In this document: one piece after another, positions 9,554 through 19,428 of the stretch
How positions within the stretch are numbered: position 1 is the stretch's first letter
Layout of the letters: the number at the start of each line of letters is the position of its first letter
DNA from: Dissophora ornata
Taxonomy: Eukaryota; Mortierellomycota; Mortierellomycetes; Mortierellales; Mortierellaceae
Direction of reading: 5' to 3'
Assembly (NCBI GenBank): GCA_025201705.1
Contig: MU617148.1
Span: 1 to 21,608, forward strand
Length of the DNA: 21,608 bases
Program-made: the position numbers and the translations under genes
The notes under the pieces: model-generated
What the model saw: only the letters and a program-made list of their open reading frames with translations
The model's database searches: none
Told to the model about the DNA's origin: nothing

Positions 9554-9991
9554 ATGATGACCAAGTCTGCCTTCACCACCATCCTTCTCCTCGCCGCCCT
9601 GGTCGCCCTGGCTTCCGCTCAGTCGATCGATACTACCGCCACTACCTTGACTCCGACCACGACCTTGTCAACGACCTCAGAGACTACGATCGCCACCACC
9701 ACCACGGCCACGACCACTGGCACAGCTTCTACTTCGACCATCACTACCGCTCCCTCGGCTTCTTCTGGCAACATTACATCGATGCCCAACTTTTCTTCCC
9801 TCGCTACCTTGATTTCGTCTTATGCGTCTGTTCGATCTGCTAGCCCAGGCAATACCCCTACAAGCAAGGCTAGTAGTGCTGCAGGTGGATCTTTTCTTTT
9901 GGCAGAAAACTCTCGTATCTCTGTTTTCACTGGTTTGGGTCTGGTCTTTGTCACGGCTTTGTTTGCTGCCGTTGGAACTCTTGGTTTTTAA
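9554..9991 (+). CDS. Small Ser/Thr-rich secreted protein, probable GPI-anchored cell-surface protein
   Basis: A single exon encodes 145 residues. Residues 1-22 are a typical signal peptide (MMTKSAF, a Leu/Ala core, and ASA|QS as the likely cleavage site). Residues 25-75 are dominated by Thr and Ser in TTT/TAT runs, suited to dense O-mannosylation; NIT near 73-75 and NFS near 79-81 are N-glycosylation sequons. The last 23 residues (SVFTGLGLVFVTALFAAVGTLGF) are hydrophobic and end at the stop, preceded by small residues (SSAAGGS, about 107-113) that could hold the GPI attachment site. I chose the second-level ATG at 9554 over the upstream open frame because the signal peptide begins there, the context CCAAAATG is good, and upstream sequence is a CT-rich leader. 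No enzymatic domain is visible. A wall-structural or shielding role is inference. Confidence 0.82.
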   Translation: MMTKSAFTTILLLAALVALASAQSIDTTATTLTPTTTLSTTSETTIATTTTATTTGTASTSTITTAPSASSGNITSMPNFSSLATLISSYASVRSASPGNTPTSKASSAAGGSFLLAENSRISVFTGLGLVFVTALFAAVGTLGF

Positions 9992-10641
9992 AAAAAAAAA
10001 ACCCCCCTCACCTTCCTTCCCCCTTTTGTCCTGCTCTCATCCTCCCGCTTCTCATAGCATGGCCATATTATATACATACCAATAAAACCGCATTCAGAGA
10101 GAGAGAGAGAGAAAGAGAAAGAAAAAAAAACAAAAAGTGGAAACAATAATCGGCTCCCATTTCTCCGAAGGATTGATTGTAGTGATCGAAATAACCAAGG
10201 CAGATCGACATGCATGTCACTTATGCCATTAATGAACCGCATACTTTTATTATTTGAAATCTGCTTTCCTATACTTCACCAGCAAGCATAAGCGGAAACA
10301 CTTGGACGCTTCTCTCGCAAAATGAAGGTCTTCAATGTCAAATTCACTATTCAGAATAGTAACACTAGAGGCGAACTGACTTTACATAAACAGCAAAGAA
10401 AGAAAGAAAGAAAAAGAAAAAGGTTTCTCGGGCACATCGTCGTGTTCGGTTTTGCGATTTGATTATATTTTTGGGAGGAAAAAAGGGGAGCTATATTGAT
10501 GTTCTATGGGTTGGAAGATGGATATGTAACAGATGGGACTTCAACAAGAAACGACTCTTTTAACAAGGCTGGATTTAACAAGCCCTGCATTTTTTTTTGC
10601 TCAAAGCTGAAGAGACAAAAAAAAAAAGAAAAGGGTGTTTT
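9992..10641. other. Tail-to-tail intergenic region
   Basis: This 650-bp stretch lies between the convergent GPI-type gene and fumarase. It includes GA/AAAG simple repeats (10096-10128, 10396-10421) and a TTTATT at 10246-10251 that could serve as a distant minus-strand AATAAA for fumarase. No gene is seen. Confidence 0.6.
10081..10086 (+). terminator. Poly(A) signal AATAAA of the GPI-type gene
   Basis: AATAAA lies 90 nt beyond the stop codon and is followed by a GA repeat. Confidence 0.55.
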
Positions 10642-12626
10642 TTACTTGTTGACCTTGGTGGGTCCCAACATGAGCTCGGGGCGGACCCACTCCTTGAACT
10701 GCTTCTCGTCCAAGAGACCGAGGGAGATGGCAGCCTCCTGCAAGGTCGTGCCCTCCTTGTGGGCCTTCTTGGCAGCCTTGGCGGCGTCTAGTAGCAAGTA
10801 GTTACAAATGTCAATTGTCAGCTTTTCGTGTAAAAAACAGTGAGGTATTTTTTTATCTTGCAAAAGAACAGGGGCCAGCCACTTACTGTCGTAACCAATG
10901 TAGGGGTTCAAGGCAGTGACCAACATGAGCGACTCGTTCATGATGGCATTGATCTTCTTCTCGTTAGCCTCAATACCGACAGCGCAGTTGTTGGTGAAGG
11001 AAACGCAGGCATCAGACAAGAGGCGGATGGACTGGATGGTGTTCTTGATCAAGACGGGCTTGAAGACGTTCAACTGTTTACAGAAAAGAAAAGAAAAGCA
11101 TCCATTAGTAGCCAGTCCAGTATCCAGGGGGCTCTAGCATTCACTCGAATGGCGACACGGCTCTTTACCTCAAAGTGACCGTTGGAGCCGGCAATGCTGA
11201 CGGTGGTGTTGTTACCCATGACCTGGGAGCAGACCATGGTCATGGCCTCGCACTGGGTGGGGTTGACCTTTCCGGGCATGATCGATGAACCGGGTTCGTT
11301 CTCGGGCAAGCTCAACTCTCCGAGACCGCAACGGGGACCAGAGCCCAAGAAGCGGATATCGTTGGCGATCTTCATCAAGGAGACAGCCAAGACGTTCAAG
11401 GAGCCGTGGGCCTCAACAATGGCATCGTGGGCAGCAAGGGCCTCGAACTTGTTGGGGGCGGTCTTGAAGGGGAGCTTGGTGATACCAGAGATGGCATCGG
11501 CGACCTTGACATCAAAGCCCTCACGGGTGTTCAAGCCCTACGAGAACAACGCAATCAATTGAGGATGTTTAGTTCAGACGGGATTCAGACCCAAACGCGG
11601 GTCGGGTGCTCGTTTTGTGTGCGCGCTGCAAAGAGTGTTTCAACCGCTTCTTTTTTTTTTTTTTCCTCGTCTGATTTTTTTTCTCCACACTGCAGTTTTC
11701 CCACGTGCAGCGGCGACCAAAAAAAAACACACACACAACGATGAAGGACTTACAGTTCCGACAGCAGTGCCTCCCTGGGCAAGGTTGTAGAGGCGAGGGA
11801 GAGTGCCGTTGATGCGCTCAAGACCATAGGTGAGCTGCTGGACATAGCCCGAGAACTCCTGGCCGAGGGTCAAAGGAGTGGCATCCTGCAAGTGGGTGCG
11901 ACCAATCTTGATAATGTCCTTGAACTCTTCGCTCTTGACCTGGAGGGCATCACGGAGGCCGGTGACGGCGGGGATGAGGCGCTGGGTGATCTCGACCGCA
12001 GCGGCAACGTGCATGGCGGTGGGGAAGGTGTCGTTCGAGGACTGGGACATGTTGACGTGGTCGTTGGGGTGAACGGGCTTCTTGGAGCCGAGCTCGCCTC
12101 CCAAGAGCTCGATGGCTCTGTTGGAGATGACCTCGTTGACGTTCATGTTGGTCTGCGTGCCAGAGCCGGTCTGCCAGACGACCAAGGGGAAGTGGTCGAG
12201 GAGACTGCCGTCAATGACCTCGTCCGAGGCCTTGACGATGGCGTCACCGACGGTCTTGTCGAGACCGTAGGTCATGTTGACGGTGGCAGCAGCGCGCTTC
12301 AAGACACCAAAGGCCTTGATAAGGGGCTCGGGCATGCGCTCGGTGGGGCCGCCAATGTCAAAGTTCTGGAGAGAACTGGAGGAGTTGATGGCAAGAGCAA
12401 TGTTTAGAACAGTGTGCAAAAATGGCAAAAGGCGGGGGTGGGGGAGGGTCGCGGAAAACAAAATGGTATGAATCAGCGAAATGAGGGAAAGGCGCGCGAA
12501 GCAATGAACCTACCGCTGAGTCTGGGCACCCCAGTATCTGTCTGCGGGCACCTGGAGGTTACCAAAGGTGTCGGCCTCCTGGCGGAACTTTTGGGCCTGT
12601 GAAGTGAGGGCAGGAGTGATGGACAT
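10642..12626 (-). CDS. FUM1: Fumarate hydratase, proposed cytosolic isoform from an intron-2 start
   Basis: An ATG at 12626-12624 lies 30 nt before exon 3 and is in frame with it. Reading through the intron-2 acceptor, it encodes [10 protein letters not shown] directly followed by [10 protein letters not shown] of the mature enzyme. All later exons are shared, giving 478 residues without the basic presequence. A TATAAAAG box lies about 103 nt upstream, with a CT-rich leader between. Cytosolic fumarase is known in eukaryotes, where it acts in fumarate disposal and the DNA damage response; how it is made differs between lineages. That this start is used is inference from sequence only. The alternative is chance read-through of an ordinary intron end. 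Confidence 0.5.
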
Positions 12627-13245
12627 GGTCAGTTTGGGATATTATCGAGTTATCGAGGTATCGAGTGAGGGGGAGACAGAGGTGGGGGAAAGTGGAGAAA
12701 CGCCGGGGATGTGGAGGGACGCTTTTATAGTCGAGCGTGGGGACAGACGGGGAAGGGCGGGCGTGTGGAGAGAGAGACACGGGCCATCCGCGAATGGCAG
12801 CATCGAACATGCGTCCTTCTCTCCCAGGCGCTGGTGGAAGCGGTCTCAGGCGGGTCACCGCTTGCAGCAGCACCCGCCCAAATCCAATACAAAACAAATG
12901 GGGGGCGAGCCAATAGCCGGGCTAGTGTGTAGTGTGTATCGATCGGTGGTTGCACTTACCCAGGCAGCGGGGACAGCGCTGAAGGAGCGCATCTGCTGGC
13001 GCATGATCTAGAGAGGACATGAATAGAAGATGGGACGCATGGTATGAATGGTTAGCTCGCTGGGTTGGTTGAATGGTGTGATCAGATCAGATCAGGGAGG
13101 GACAAGGCGAAACCGTGCTTGTGCCTGTGGTGGGACTGTGTGTGCATTGATTGGATTGATTGGATTCATGGCATTCATTTATAACATGAAGAAGACGGGC
13201 ACTCACGGGCGAGGCCTTGGCGGCGTTCAGCTTCAAGATGTTCAT
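10642..13245 (-). CDS. FUM1: Fumarate hydratase, class II, mitochondrial form
   Basis: Seven exons, in transcript order 13207-13245, 12960-13007, 12514-12596, 11754-12375, 11169-11537, 10887-11073 and 10642-10787, encode 497 residues. The enzyme interconverts fumarate and L-malate in the TCA cycle as a homotetramer. Residues 1-29 are a basic, acid-free presequence ([13 protein letters not shown], then [16 protein letters not shown]). Family hallmarks are all present: [46 protein letters not shown], the [10 protein letters not shown] segment with H218, and the fumarase/aspartase signature [11 protein letters not shown] at 347-357 with the S348/S349 loop. The C-terminus has [18 protein letters not shown]. 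Introns are 199, 363, 138, 216, 95 and 99 nt with standard ends. The presequence is split into two tiny exons, and intron 2 holds what looks like a second promoter and start (see 10642-12626). It is divergent from the SAPS gene. Confidence 0.97.
12722..12729 (-). promoter_or_regulatory. TATA box of proposed internal fumarase promoter (intron 2)
   Basis: TATAAAAG on the minus strand lies within intron 2. Downstream comes a pyrimidine-rich stretch (about 12720-12660) and then the in-frame ATG at 12626. Upstream are CCAAT motifs at 12884-12888 and 12910-12914 (plus-strand orientation). The order CCAAT, TATA, CT-rich leader, ATG is that of a complete fungal promoter. Confidence 0.55.
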
Positions 13246-13311
13246 GGTGGGGATGGGGAGGAGGAGCGGAGAGGGAAGATGATCAGACACTGAGTGCAGG
13301 GGGGAGAGGTT

Positions 13312-13319
13312 CCTTTTAA
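13312..13319 (-). promoter_or_regulatory. TATA-like box of the main fumarase promoter
   Basis: TTAAAAGG lies 74 nt upstream of the presequence ATG, followed by a CT-rich leader. Its spacing is like that of the GNAT gene. Confidence 0.45.
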
Positions 13320-13341
13320 GCGCGTGTGGCGAGTGTGTGGA

Positions 13342-13347
<6 letters not shown>

Positions 13348-13372
<25 letters not shown>
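13348..13372. repeat. (GT)n microsatellite
   Basis: A GT dinucleotide run lies in the fumarase upstream region, just beyond its TATA-like box. Confidence 0.9.
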
Positions 13373-13373
<1 letters not shown>

Positions 13374-13517
13374 CTAGCTGTGTGCAAGGAGAAAATCGGC
13401 TCCGCAAAGCCACAGTGTCTCAACATCATCATTGCAGACACGTTTTCTCGATAACGGGAGCAGAGAGAGCCTCTTGCATAACTCTGTTTTTCTCTGTCCT
13501 CATCATGCGTCTGTGTG

Positions 13518-13562
13518 CAAGAGAGAGCGAGAGGGAGAGAGAGAGGGAGAGAGAGGGAGGGC
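13518..13562. repeat. (GA)n/GGGA microsatellite
   Basis: A purine-only run of GAGA with GGGA interruptions lies in the divergent region between fumarase and the SAPS gene. Confidence 0.85.
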
Positions 13563-14260
13563 GCACTGCTGCGACCAGCGAGGGATATCCGTGTGCTTGG
13601 CTGGCTGGCTGACTGGCTGGCCATTAGCACGGCAACTGCATCCGTTCCTGACCTACTATTCCTACTACTAGTTGCAACAGGCCACGACGGGTGGATGTGA
13701 AGAGAGAGGCTGTTGCTGTTGCTGTTACCGCCTGGCGAGGTGCTCAGTGCTCGTGTCCAGTTGTGTGCATGTGCGTGTGTGTGGCATGGTGAGCTTGACG
13801 TCGGGATCCGCATGCAGGGGCGTATTTACACACACGCGCACATGAAGATGACGCGATAAAAATTGGTGGCAATGTCTCTGTTGTCATGTTGTTGCATGGA
13901 TACGATGGACACAATGACGGATACAGCGGATACACCTGACATACTTTCCCAGCAGTGCACCCCAGGATGGCAGCCAGTGGACGATGTCCTGCTATGCAAG
14001 CGAGGATAGCCAGCATTGCTGTGTCAGAGCGTGCACCAAGCGTCGTCTGCAGGTGGTGCCAGGCTAGTGGCTGCACTGCACTGTGCACACCGTGCGCACT
14101 GCTCGCTCTCGCTCACCCGCCCCTGTGCCCCGCCTGACTGCCTGTCTGCGAGTAGAGCACCGCTCCAGGTCGGTCAGTCAGTCGTGGCATGGTTCCCATG
14201 TGAATGACATTCAAGGCTCATCCGTCGTCTGTTCTGCTCCTCATCCAATTCGTATTTCAT

Positions 14261-14300
14261 TCCATTCCATGTCACTTCATTCCATTCCATTTCACATTAT
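14261..14300. repeat. 20-nt imperfect tandem duplication
   Basis: TCCATTCCATGTCACTTCAT (14261-14280) is followed by a near copy, TCCATTCCATTTCACATTAT (14281-14300). Confidence 0.85.
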
Positions 14301-14397
14301 TCATTATTGTTTGTGTTGTCGCATTGTCTCCCGCTCACAAACAGCCGCAAACGCACTAACACGCACACGCACGCTTCTCTTGCTTCTCTTCTCTTTT

Positions 14398-14399
<2 letters not shown>

Positions 14400-14470
<71 letters not shown>
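14400..14470. repeat. 71-nt poly(T) tract
   Basis: There is an uninterrupted run of 71 T, starting after CTTTTTC and ending 92 nt before the SAPS ATG. Long dA:dT tracts exclude nucleosomes and are common in fungal promoters, but this length is extreme and its exact size may be an assembly estimate. Confidence 0.95.
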
Positions 14471-14562
14471 CATCGCTCTCATCCACTCCCCATTTTATTG
14501 TTTTGCATCTTTTTGCATCCCTTGCATCTTCATATCCCTCACTACCTACCCCCCCTGTCGTA

Positions 14563-17500
14563 ATGTACTGGCGCTTCGGTCATCAGAATGCCTCGGTTAT
14601 CGACCATCTCCTCGAAAGCGGCAACGTCTCGCTCGAAGAACTGCTGGAGCAGGATGATCTGATCCAGGAATGCAAGGCACAGAATCAGAGGCTCATCGAA
14701 TAGTACGCTATCCATCCTCCTCCTTGCTCCCCCCATCCACTGCCCCCCCCTCTCTCATGTTGTGCATTGGCTCCGCTCTCTTCTCACTGGCTCTGGAGCA
14801 TATCTGCGTACCACCCAGGGCATTCGCCAATGCCAGGAAATCCGACAAAAAGAAATCTGCACTGCACAGTCAAATGTCGCTCAGTGAGGACATGTAACGG
14901 ATTGGATGTACACCCTCGGAACGGGATTCTCGGGCTGCTACATGAGGGACATGGGGGGTACATCCAACAACCTACAGGGTCATTACATTTGCTTGTCTCT
15001 CGACGCGTCTGCGCCATCGCACTTTGACCCAATTCTGATAATCACAAGACCCTGTACCCCGGCGCATTCGTGCGGCTGTTTTCAAATCGCCACCCGATGG
15101 TCATACTCATTAGCAGCCGACGACGTGTCGCTGTGCTGCCGTTGCTGCCCGTCTCCCAAATGTTCAGGCCCTGACTTCTTGAGCACCTCTTCCTCTTCTT
15201 CTTCTTCTTCTTCTTCTTCTTCTTCTTGATGGCAATAGTCTCCGAGACCCGACTGTCCTTCAGCAGCTGCTGGGCTATATCATCAGCGATGACCTCGAAG
15301 ACCGTGCACGGTTCAAGTAAGTTTGACGAGCAGAGACCACATGCCCATGCTGCTGCAGCAGCATAACATGCAATATTGCGCTGCTTATCGTCGACGGAGC
15401 ATGATTACGTCGCCACCATGTTGACTCGGAATGGATAGAAGCAAACAGTGGATGACGAACAGCAACGCACCAGCGCACATTATGGACCACATCCCACGGG
15501 AGGCTTGCTCACGCAACAGCAGCATCAAGTTCTCGGTAGCACGAGGGCATGAGAACACAACAAACAAACACGGCGATAATGACAATAATATGTAAAAAAA
15601 AAAATGCAGATGAGATGGACACACGGGCGACACACATGTCTTTAAATTGCCAGCGACCATGGCGCCCTGCAGCCCTGTCGACCGTGGACATGGGAGCTGT
15701 CAGGAGATCACCCCTGAGACGCAGTTCCATCAAGGCAGTAGAACTACACAGGTGCATGCGTCCTACTTCTTTGGCTAATATCTCAGTAAAATCAACCAAC
15801 CCCCCCTTAGATACCCATTTATTGCCTGTGAGGTTATTGCCTGCGAGGTGTGGGCCATTTTCGAGTCTGCGCTGTCAAACATTGATATGCTAGTCAAGTT
15901 CTGGGAGTTCTTGGATCGTCCGCCCCCTCTGAACCCTGTGCAAGCCAGCTACTTTGTCAAAGTCATTGGCGTTTTTTTAATGAAGAAAACTTCAGAGGTA
16001 TGCAAAGAGAAAGAGCGTGGACTTTGCCCCCAGTCACGGGCCTTGATCGCTGACGACGAAAGATCTGTTCAAAACTCTGTAGATGCTGCAATTCATCAAA
16101 TCGCAACCCGAGGTTGTCCCAAAGCTCCTTCTGCATATGTCTACGTCGTCTATCATGGATTTGTTGCTCAAGATTATCAGCATGGAGGAATCCCCGGAAG
16201 GCAAAGGCACTGTCCAGGTATGAATCCGCTTCATGCATGCGCCCATCGACCCGTCACAGCAGGGGCTTTGACGTGCTTTTATTAAACATGTGATCTTTCT
16301 CTTCCTTCTATTAGTGGTTGAGCGAGCAGGGACTGATGCCGTGGCTCGTCAATCGATTGGACCCCAACTTTGATGCGGAGGTAAATGTCTGATGATTCGT
16401 TCAACAAACCGTCGGGATGATAAACTGCGTGCAACGGCTGACCCAAGGACATTGCGGATGATAGGTTCACTCAGTTGCATCGCAAGTTTTGCTGGACATT
16501 ATTGCGATCTCGCAGTCATCGCACCCGGAACAACCCTCCATCGGAACAAACGTGCTGATCGATGAACTGAAGAGTGAGGTGATTGTGGCCAAACTGGTCG
16601 GATTCATGTTGGACCGAACTGCACCGCACTCGACCTCGACACTCATCAACGGAGTCACCATCTTTATTGAACTGATCCGAAGAAACAACAGGTAGGAGGA
16701 CCCACCAACTGTCTGTGTCACGCAAATCCTGAGCGAGCATACTCTGTGTCAACCTCGACGACTACAACCAATTTTCTATTTCGTATCACTACTAGCGATT
16801 ACGATGTCGAGCCACTTCCTCCAAACGCAGAGCCAATGCGTGAGGCTGTGGATTTGAGCGACTTGCTAAAGGTGCTAGCTTCCAGGATTGAAGATTTTAA
16901 GGATTTACTTGTTGTACCGAGATCGGTGGTGAGTGCTGCATGCCCTGTGCATGTTTAAGCGTTCGACTAGGGATGCATTCGTCACTAACGTGTTCTCAAC
17001 GGCTCCTATGATAACGTAGACTGGTCCCATTGAGACCTCCATTGGAAAGCAGGTCCCCCTTGGATTCGAAAGACTAAAGATCTGTGAGATGTTTGCAGAG
17101 TTGCTTCATTGCTCAAACATGGCTGTGTTGAATTCGCGTCCCATCATCTCTGTTGCCCCCAACGGCACTGTCAAAGTGCCTACTGTCACAGCGAACGAAC
17201 CATTTGTCCACCACTCTCAAACTGTCAAGGAAGAGCTGGAGGCTGTGAGGATTGTGGTGGACAATGGGGCCGGACTTGAAAAGGATGTCGACCATGAAAT
17301 GAAATCGCCGACACAAGACACAAAGAGCGAGGTCAAGGAGGAAGTCAAGAGCGAGGTCAAGGTCGAAGACAAGGCAGAGTCAAAGTCTGGCGCCGAGCAG
17401 CTCGAGCAGGCAGCTGCTGAATTGACGCTGGATGACCAAGCTACGCCAAGAGCCTCACCCCCACCAGAGCCAACTCCTACCACTACTACCGCAGCTACAG

Positions 17501-19428
17501 CGTCTCAAATCGAAGTGTTGATTCCAGTGGGCGACTTTCTGAAAATGCAGTTTGTCGACCATCGTATCATTCCTACCTGCTTCGACCTCTTTTTCCAGTT
17601 CCCGTGGAACAACTTCCTGCACACTGTCGTCTATGATATGGTTCATCAGGTCTTTCACCGACCCATGGGCGATATCGGACGCCCTGAAATAGATGGAACC
17701 TATATCCCGCCAAGGGCCGACCAGGGAGTAACAGAGGGATGGAACAGGAGGCTGACAGTCTCCATTTTCAAGGATGGACAATTGACCAAGCGCATCACCG
17801 ATGCTCAACGCTTGTGCGACAGCGAATGGTAAGATTATGGCAAACTCCATTTTTATAGTCTACAAAACTTTCCGTGTCAAACCATCTGCAATGCCCCTGC
17901 TGACATTTATATCGTTGCTCTATAGTGCCCAGCCCAAGGGCGTTCGTCTTGGATACATGGGACATTTGACATATATTGCGGACGAAACCGTCAAGCTGCT
18001 GGAGCTGTATCACCAAACGTCCCTGTTGCCCATGCTCTACGAGTTCATTGATCAGGAGGATTGGTGGAGCTATGTCTCCAAGGTGTTGAAGGAGACCAAG
18101 GAGCGTGATGCACAGGTGCTGGGAGGAACTCGCCCCAACGTCAAGTCCCACGACGATGGCCACGATGACACCTTTATGGATGACCATGGGGACGATTATG
18201 GCGCAAGTAGCGGCTTCCTCGGTGGCGAGACCGGTGCCGGCCATGAAGGCGATGTCGGCAGTGATCAGGTAATTTAATCAATTTTTGCTTGATTTTTTTC
18301 CCTTCTCCCCCTTTCGTCCCTTTGCATTGAGAATCGAGGCTCATGCGAAACCTTGCTCCTCTTTACTTTTTTAACCTTCAAAAGTTTGCGCGCTATCTGA
18401 GTCAACAGATCACCCACAACCACACGGAAAAGTTTGGTTCGTCCGATGAAGACGAGGACGAAGAAGAGAGCAACTGGATCGGGGAATTTGGTACGGATAC
18501 GGACTTTGAGAGGCGCCGTGCTGCCGCTGCACCAGGACTGGATGATCCGTTCGGAAACAGAAACACTATGGAGTTTGACAGCGATGATGAGGAGGGCTTG
18601 GATGAAGAGTCCTGGGGCGGCGCTCCTGTAAGTGCGGTGTGCCTCTCACTCGACAGACCACTGTGCATTCTGGCGTTTTGGAAAAGATAGCTAACACATT
18701 CTCTTTGTATTATCCAGTGGCCAGACACATTCGGAGGATCCAAGGCGTCTGATATGGGATCTGCCGCCCAGTTTAGTGCTACGCTGACGGACTGGTCTGA
18801 AGGCTTCCAGGATGGATTCACAGAATTCAAGACGGGAGATGATGGCAAGGACGATTTCGACTTTCCACCATTCAGCGTCGATCCAAAATCGGAAACAGCG
18901 GCTACAAACAATAATGCCACCACACAAAGCACAAATCAGGATACCCCCGCCGACGCAGACCCTTTTGGTGACAGCTTTGCAGAGCCATCAAGTAGCGTTG
19001 TGGCATCATCATCATCATCAAATGATGGCCTTGAGTCATTTGCGACCATTGAAGTCTGCGAGAAATCAGAGTCCAAGGAGGCGGACTTGAAACCTGTAGT
19101 GATTGCGGAAACCAGTGCACCAGCATCAGTGAATGAACAACCTACAACCGCTACTGCGGAGACGACTAGCACTGGGGTGGAGGCCAAGGGAGTAGAGTCA
19201 GGGCCATCGGCGCCCAAAGCAGTTGAGCTTGAGACAGTGCCATTGGTGGACCCCGAGGCACTCAAGCTGCAGGCGACTGAACCCGTTGATGTCAGCGGGC
19301 TTTCGAAGGATGAAGCAGCAGTAGCAAAGGTACCATCAAGTCCAACCAAGACGACCTCTGCGGAGGCAAAAGTGGAAGTGAAGAAAGCTGAGGAAATAGA
19401 CTCGGACAAGGACAAGAAGGATGAGTAG
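14563..19428 (+). CDS. SAPS-domain protein: Sit4/PP6 phosphatase-associated regulatory subunit
   Basis: Eleven exons (14563-14702, 15239-15316, 15811-15997, 16083-16217, 16315-16380, 16465-16691, 16796-16928, 17020-17828, 17926-18268, 18385-18627, 18718-19428) give 1023 residues. Family members (yeast SAP155/185/190, fission yeast Ekc1, human PP6R1-3) bind the Sit4/PP6 catalytic subunit and direct it to targets in cell-cycle and nutrient signalling. The N-terminus MYWRFGHQNASVIDHLLE with LEELLEQDDLIQECKAQN is diagnostic. The helical SAPS domain covers roughly residues 45-660, with FLDRPPPLNPVQASYF, HMSTSSIMDLLLKII, LPPNAEPM and GVRLGYMGHLTYIADE. A charged insertion rich in KSEVKxE units lies near residues 420-450. 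After FARYLSQQIT the C-terminus (about 707-1023) is acidic, with Ser/Asp/Glu clusters and Ser/Thr-rich low complexity. Introns 1 and 2 are 536 and 494 nt; the other eight are 84-116 nt. Intron 1 uses a weaker donor, GTACGC; the exon 10 acceptor is AAAAG. Both are supported by the conserved joined sequence. Confidence 0.93.
15188..15228. repeat. (TTC)n microsatellite at the 3' end of SAPS intron 1
   Basis: TTC/CTC trinucleotides run to within about 10 nt of the acceptor at 15238 and double as its polypyrimidine tract. Confidence 0.9.
15347..15364. repeat. 18-nt perfect palindrome in SAPS intron 2
   Basis: ATGCTGCTGCAGCAGCAT is its own reverse complement and lies 30 nt inside the donor at 15317. 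In RNA it could form a short hairpin near the 5' splice site. Confidence 0.9.

Larger units (their letters stand above)
13246..14562. other. Divergent intergenic region between fumarase and the SAPS gene
   Basis: About 1.3 kb, with both promoters expected inside. Contents are simple repeats (GT, GA), a 20-nt imperfect duplication at 14261-14300, and the 71-T tract at 14400-14470. Open frames here are repeat artefacts; the long Phe or Lys runs come from the T tract. Confidence 0.7.

Noticed and set aside
11892..12407. 171-residue plus-strand open frame over fumarase
   Set aside because: It is antisense to fumarase exon 4; the GC-biased third positions of the real gene leave the other strand open.
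14083..14703. Long open frame with a polyphenylalanine run leading into SAPS exon 1
   Set aside because: The frame is produced by the T tract; the family N-terminus MYWRFG starts at 14563 and the frame ends at the unspliced intron.
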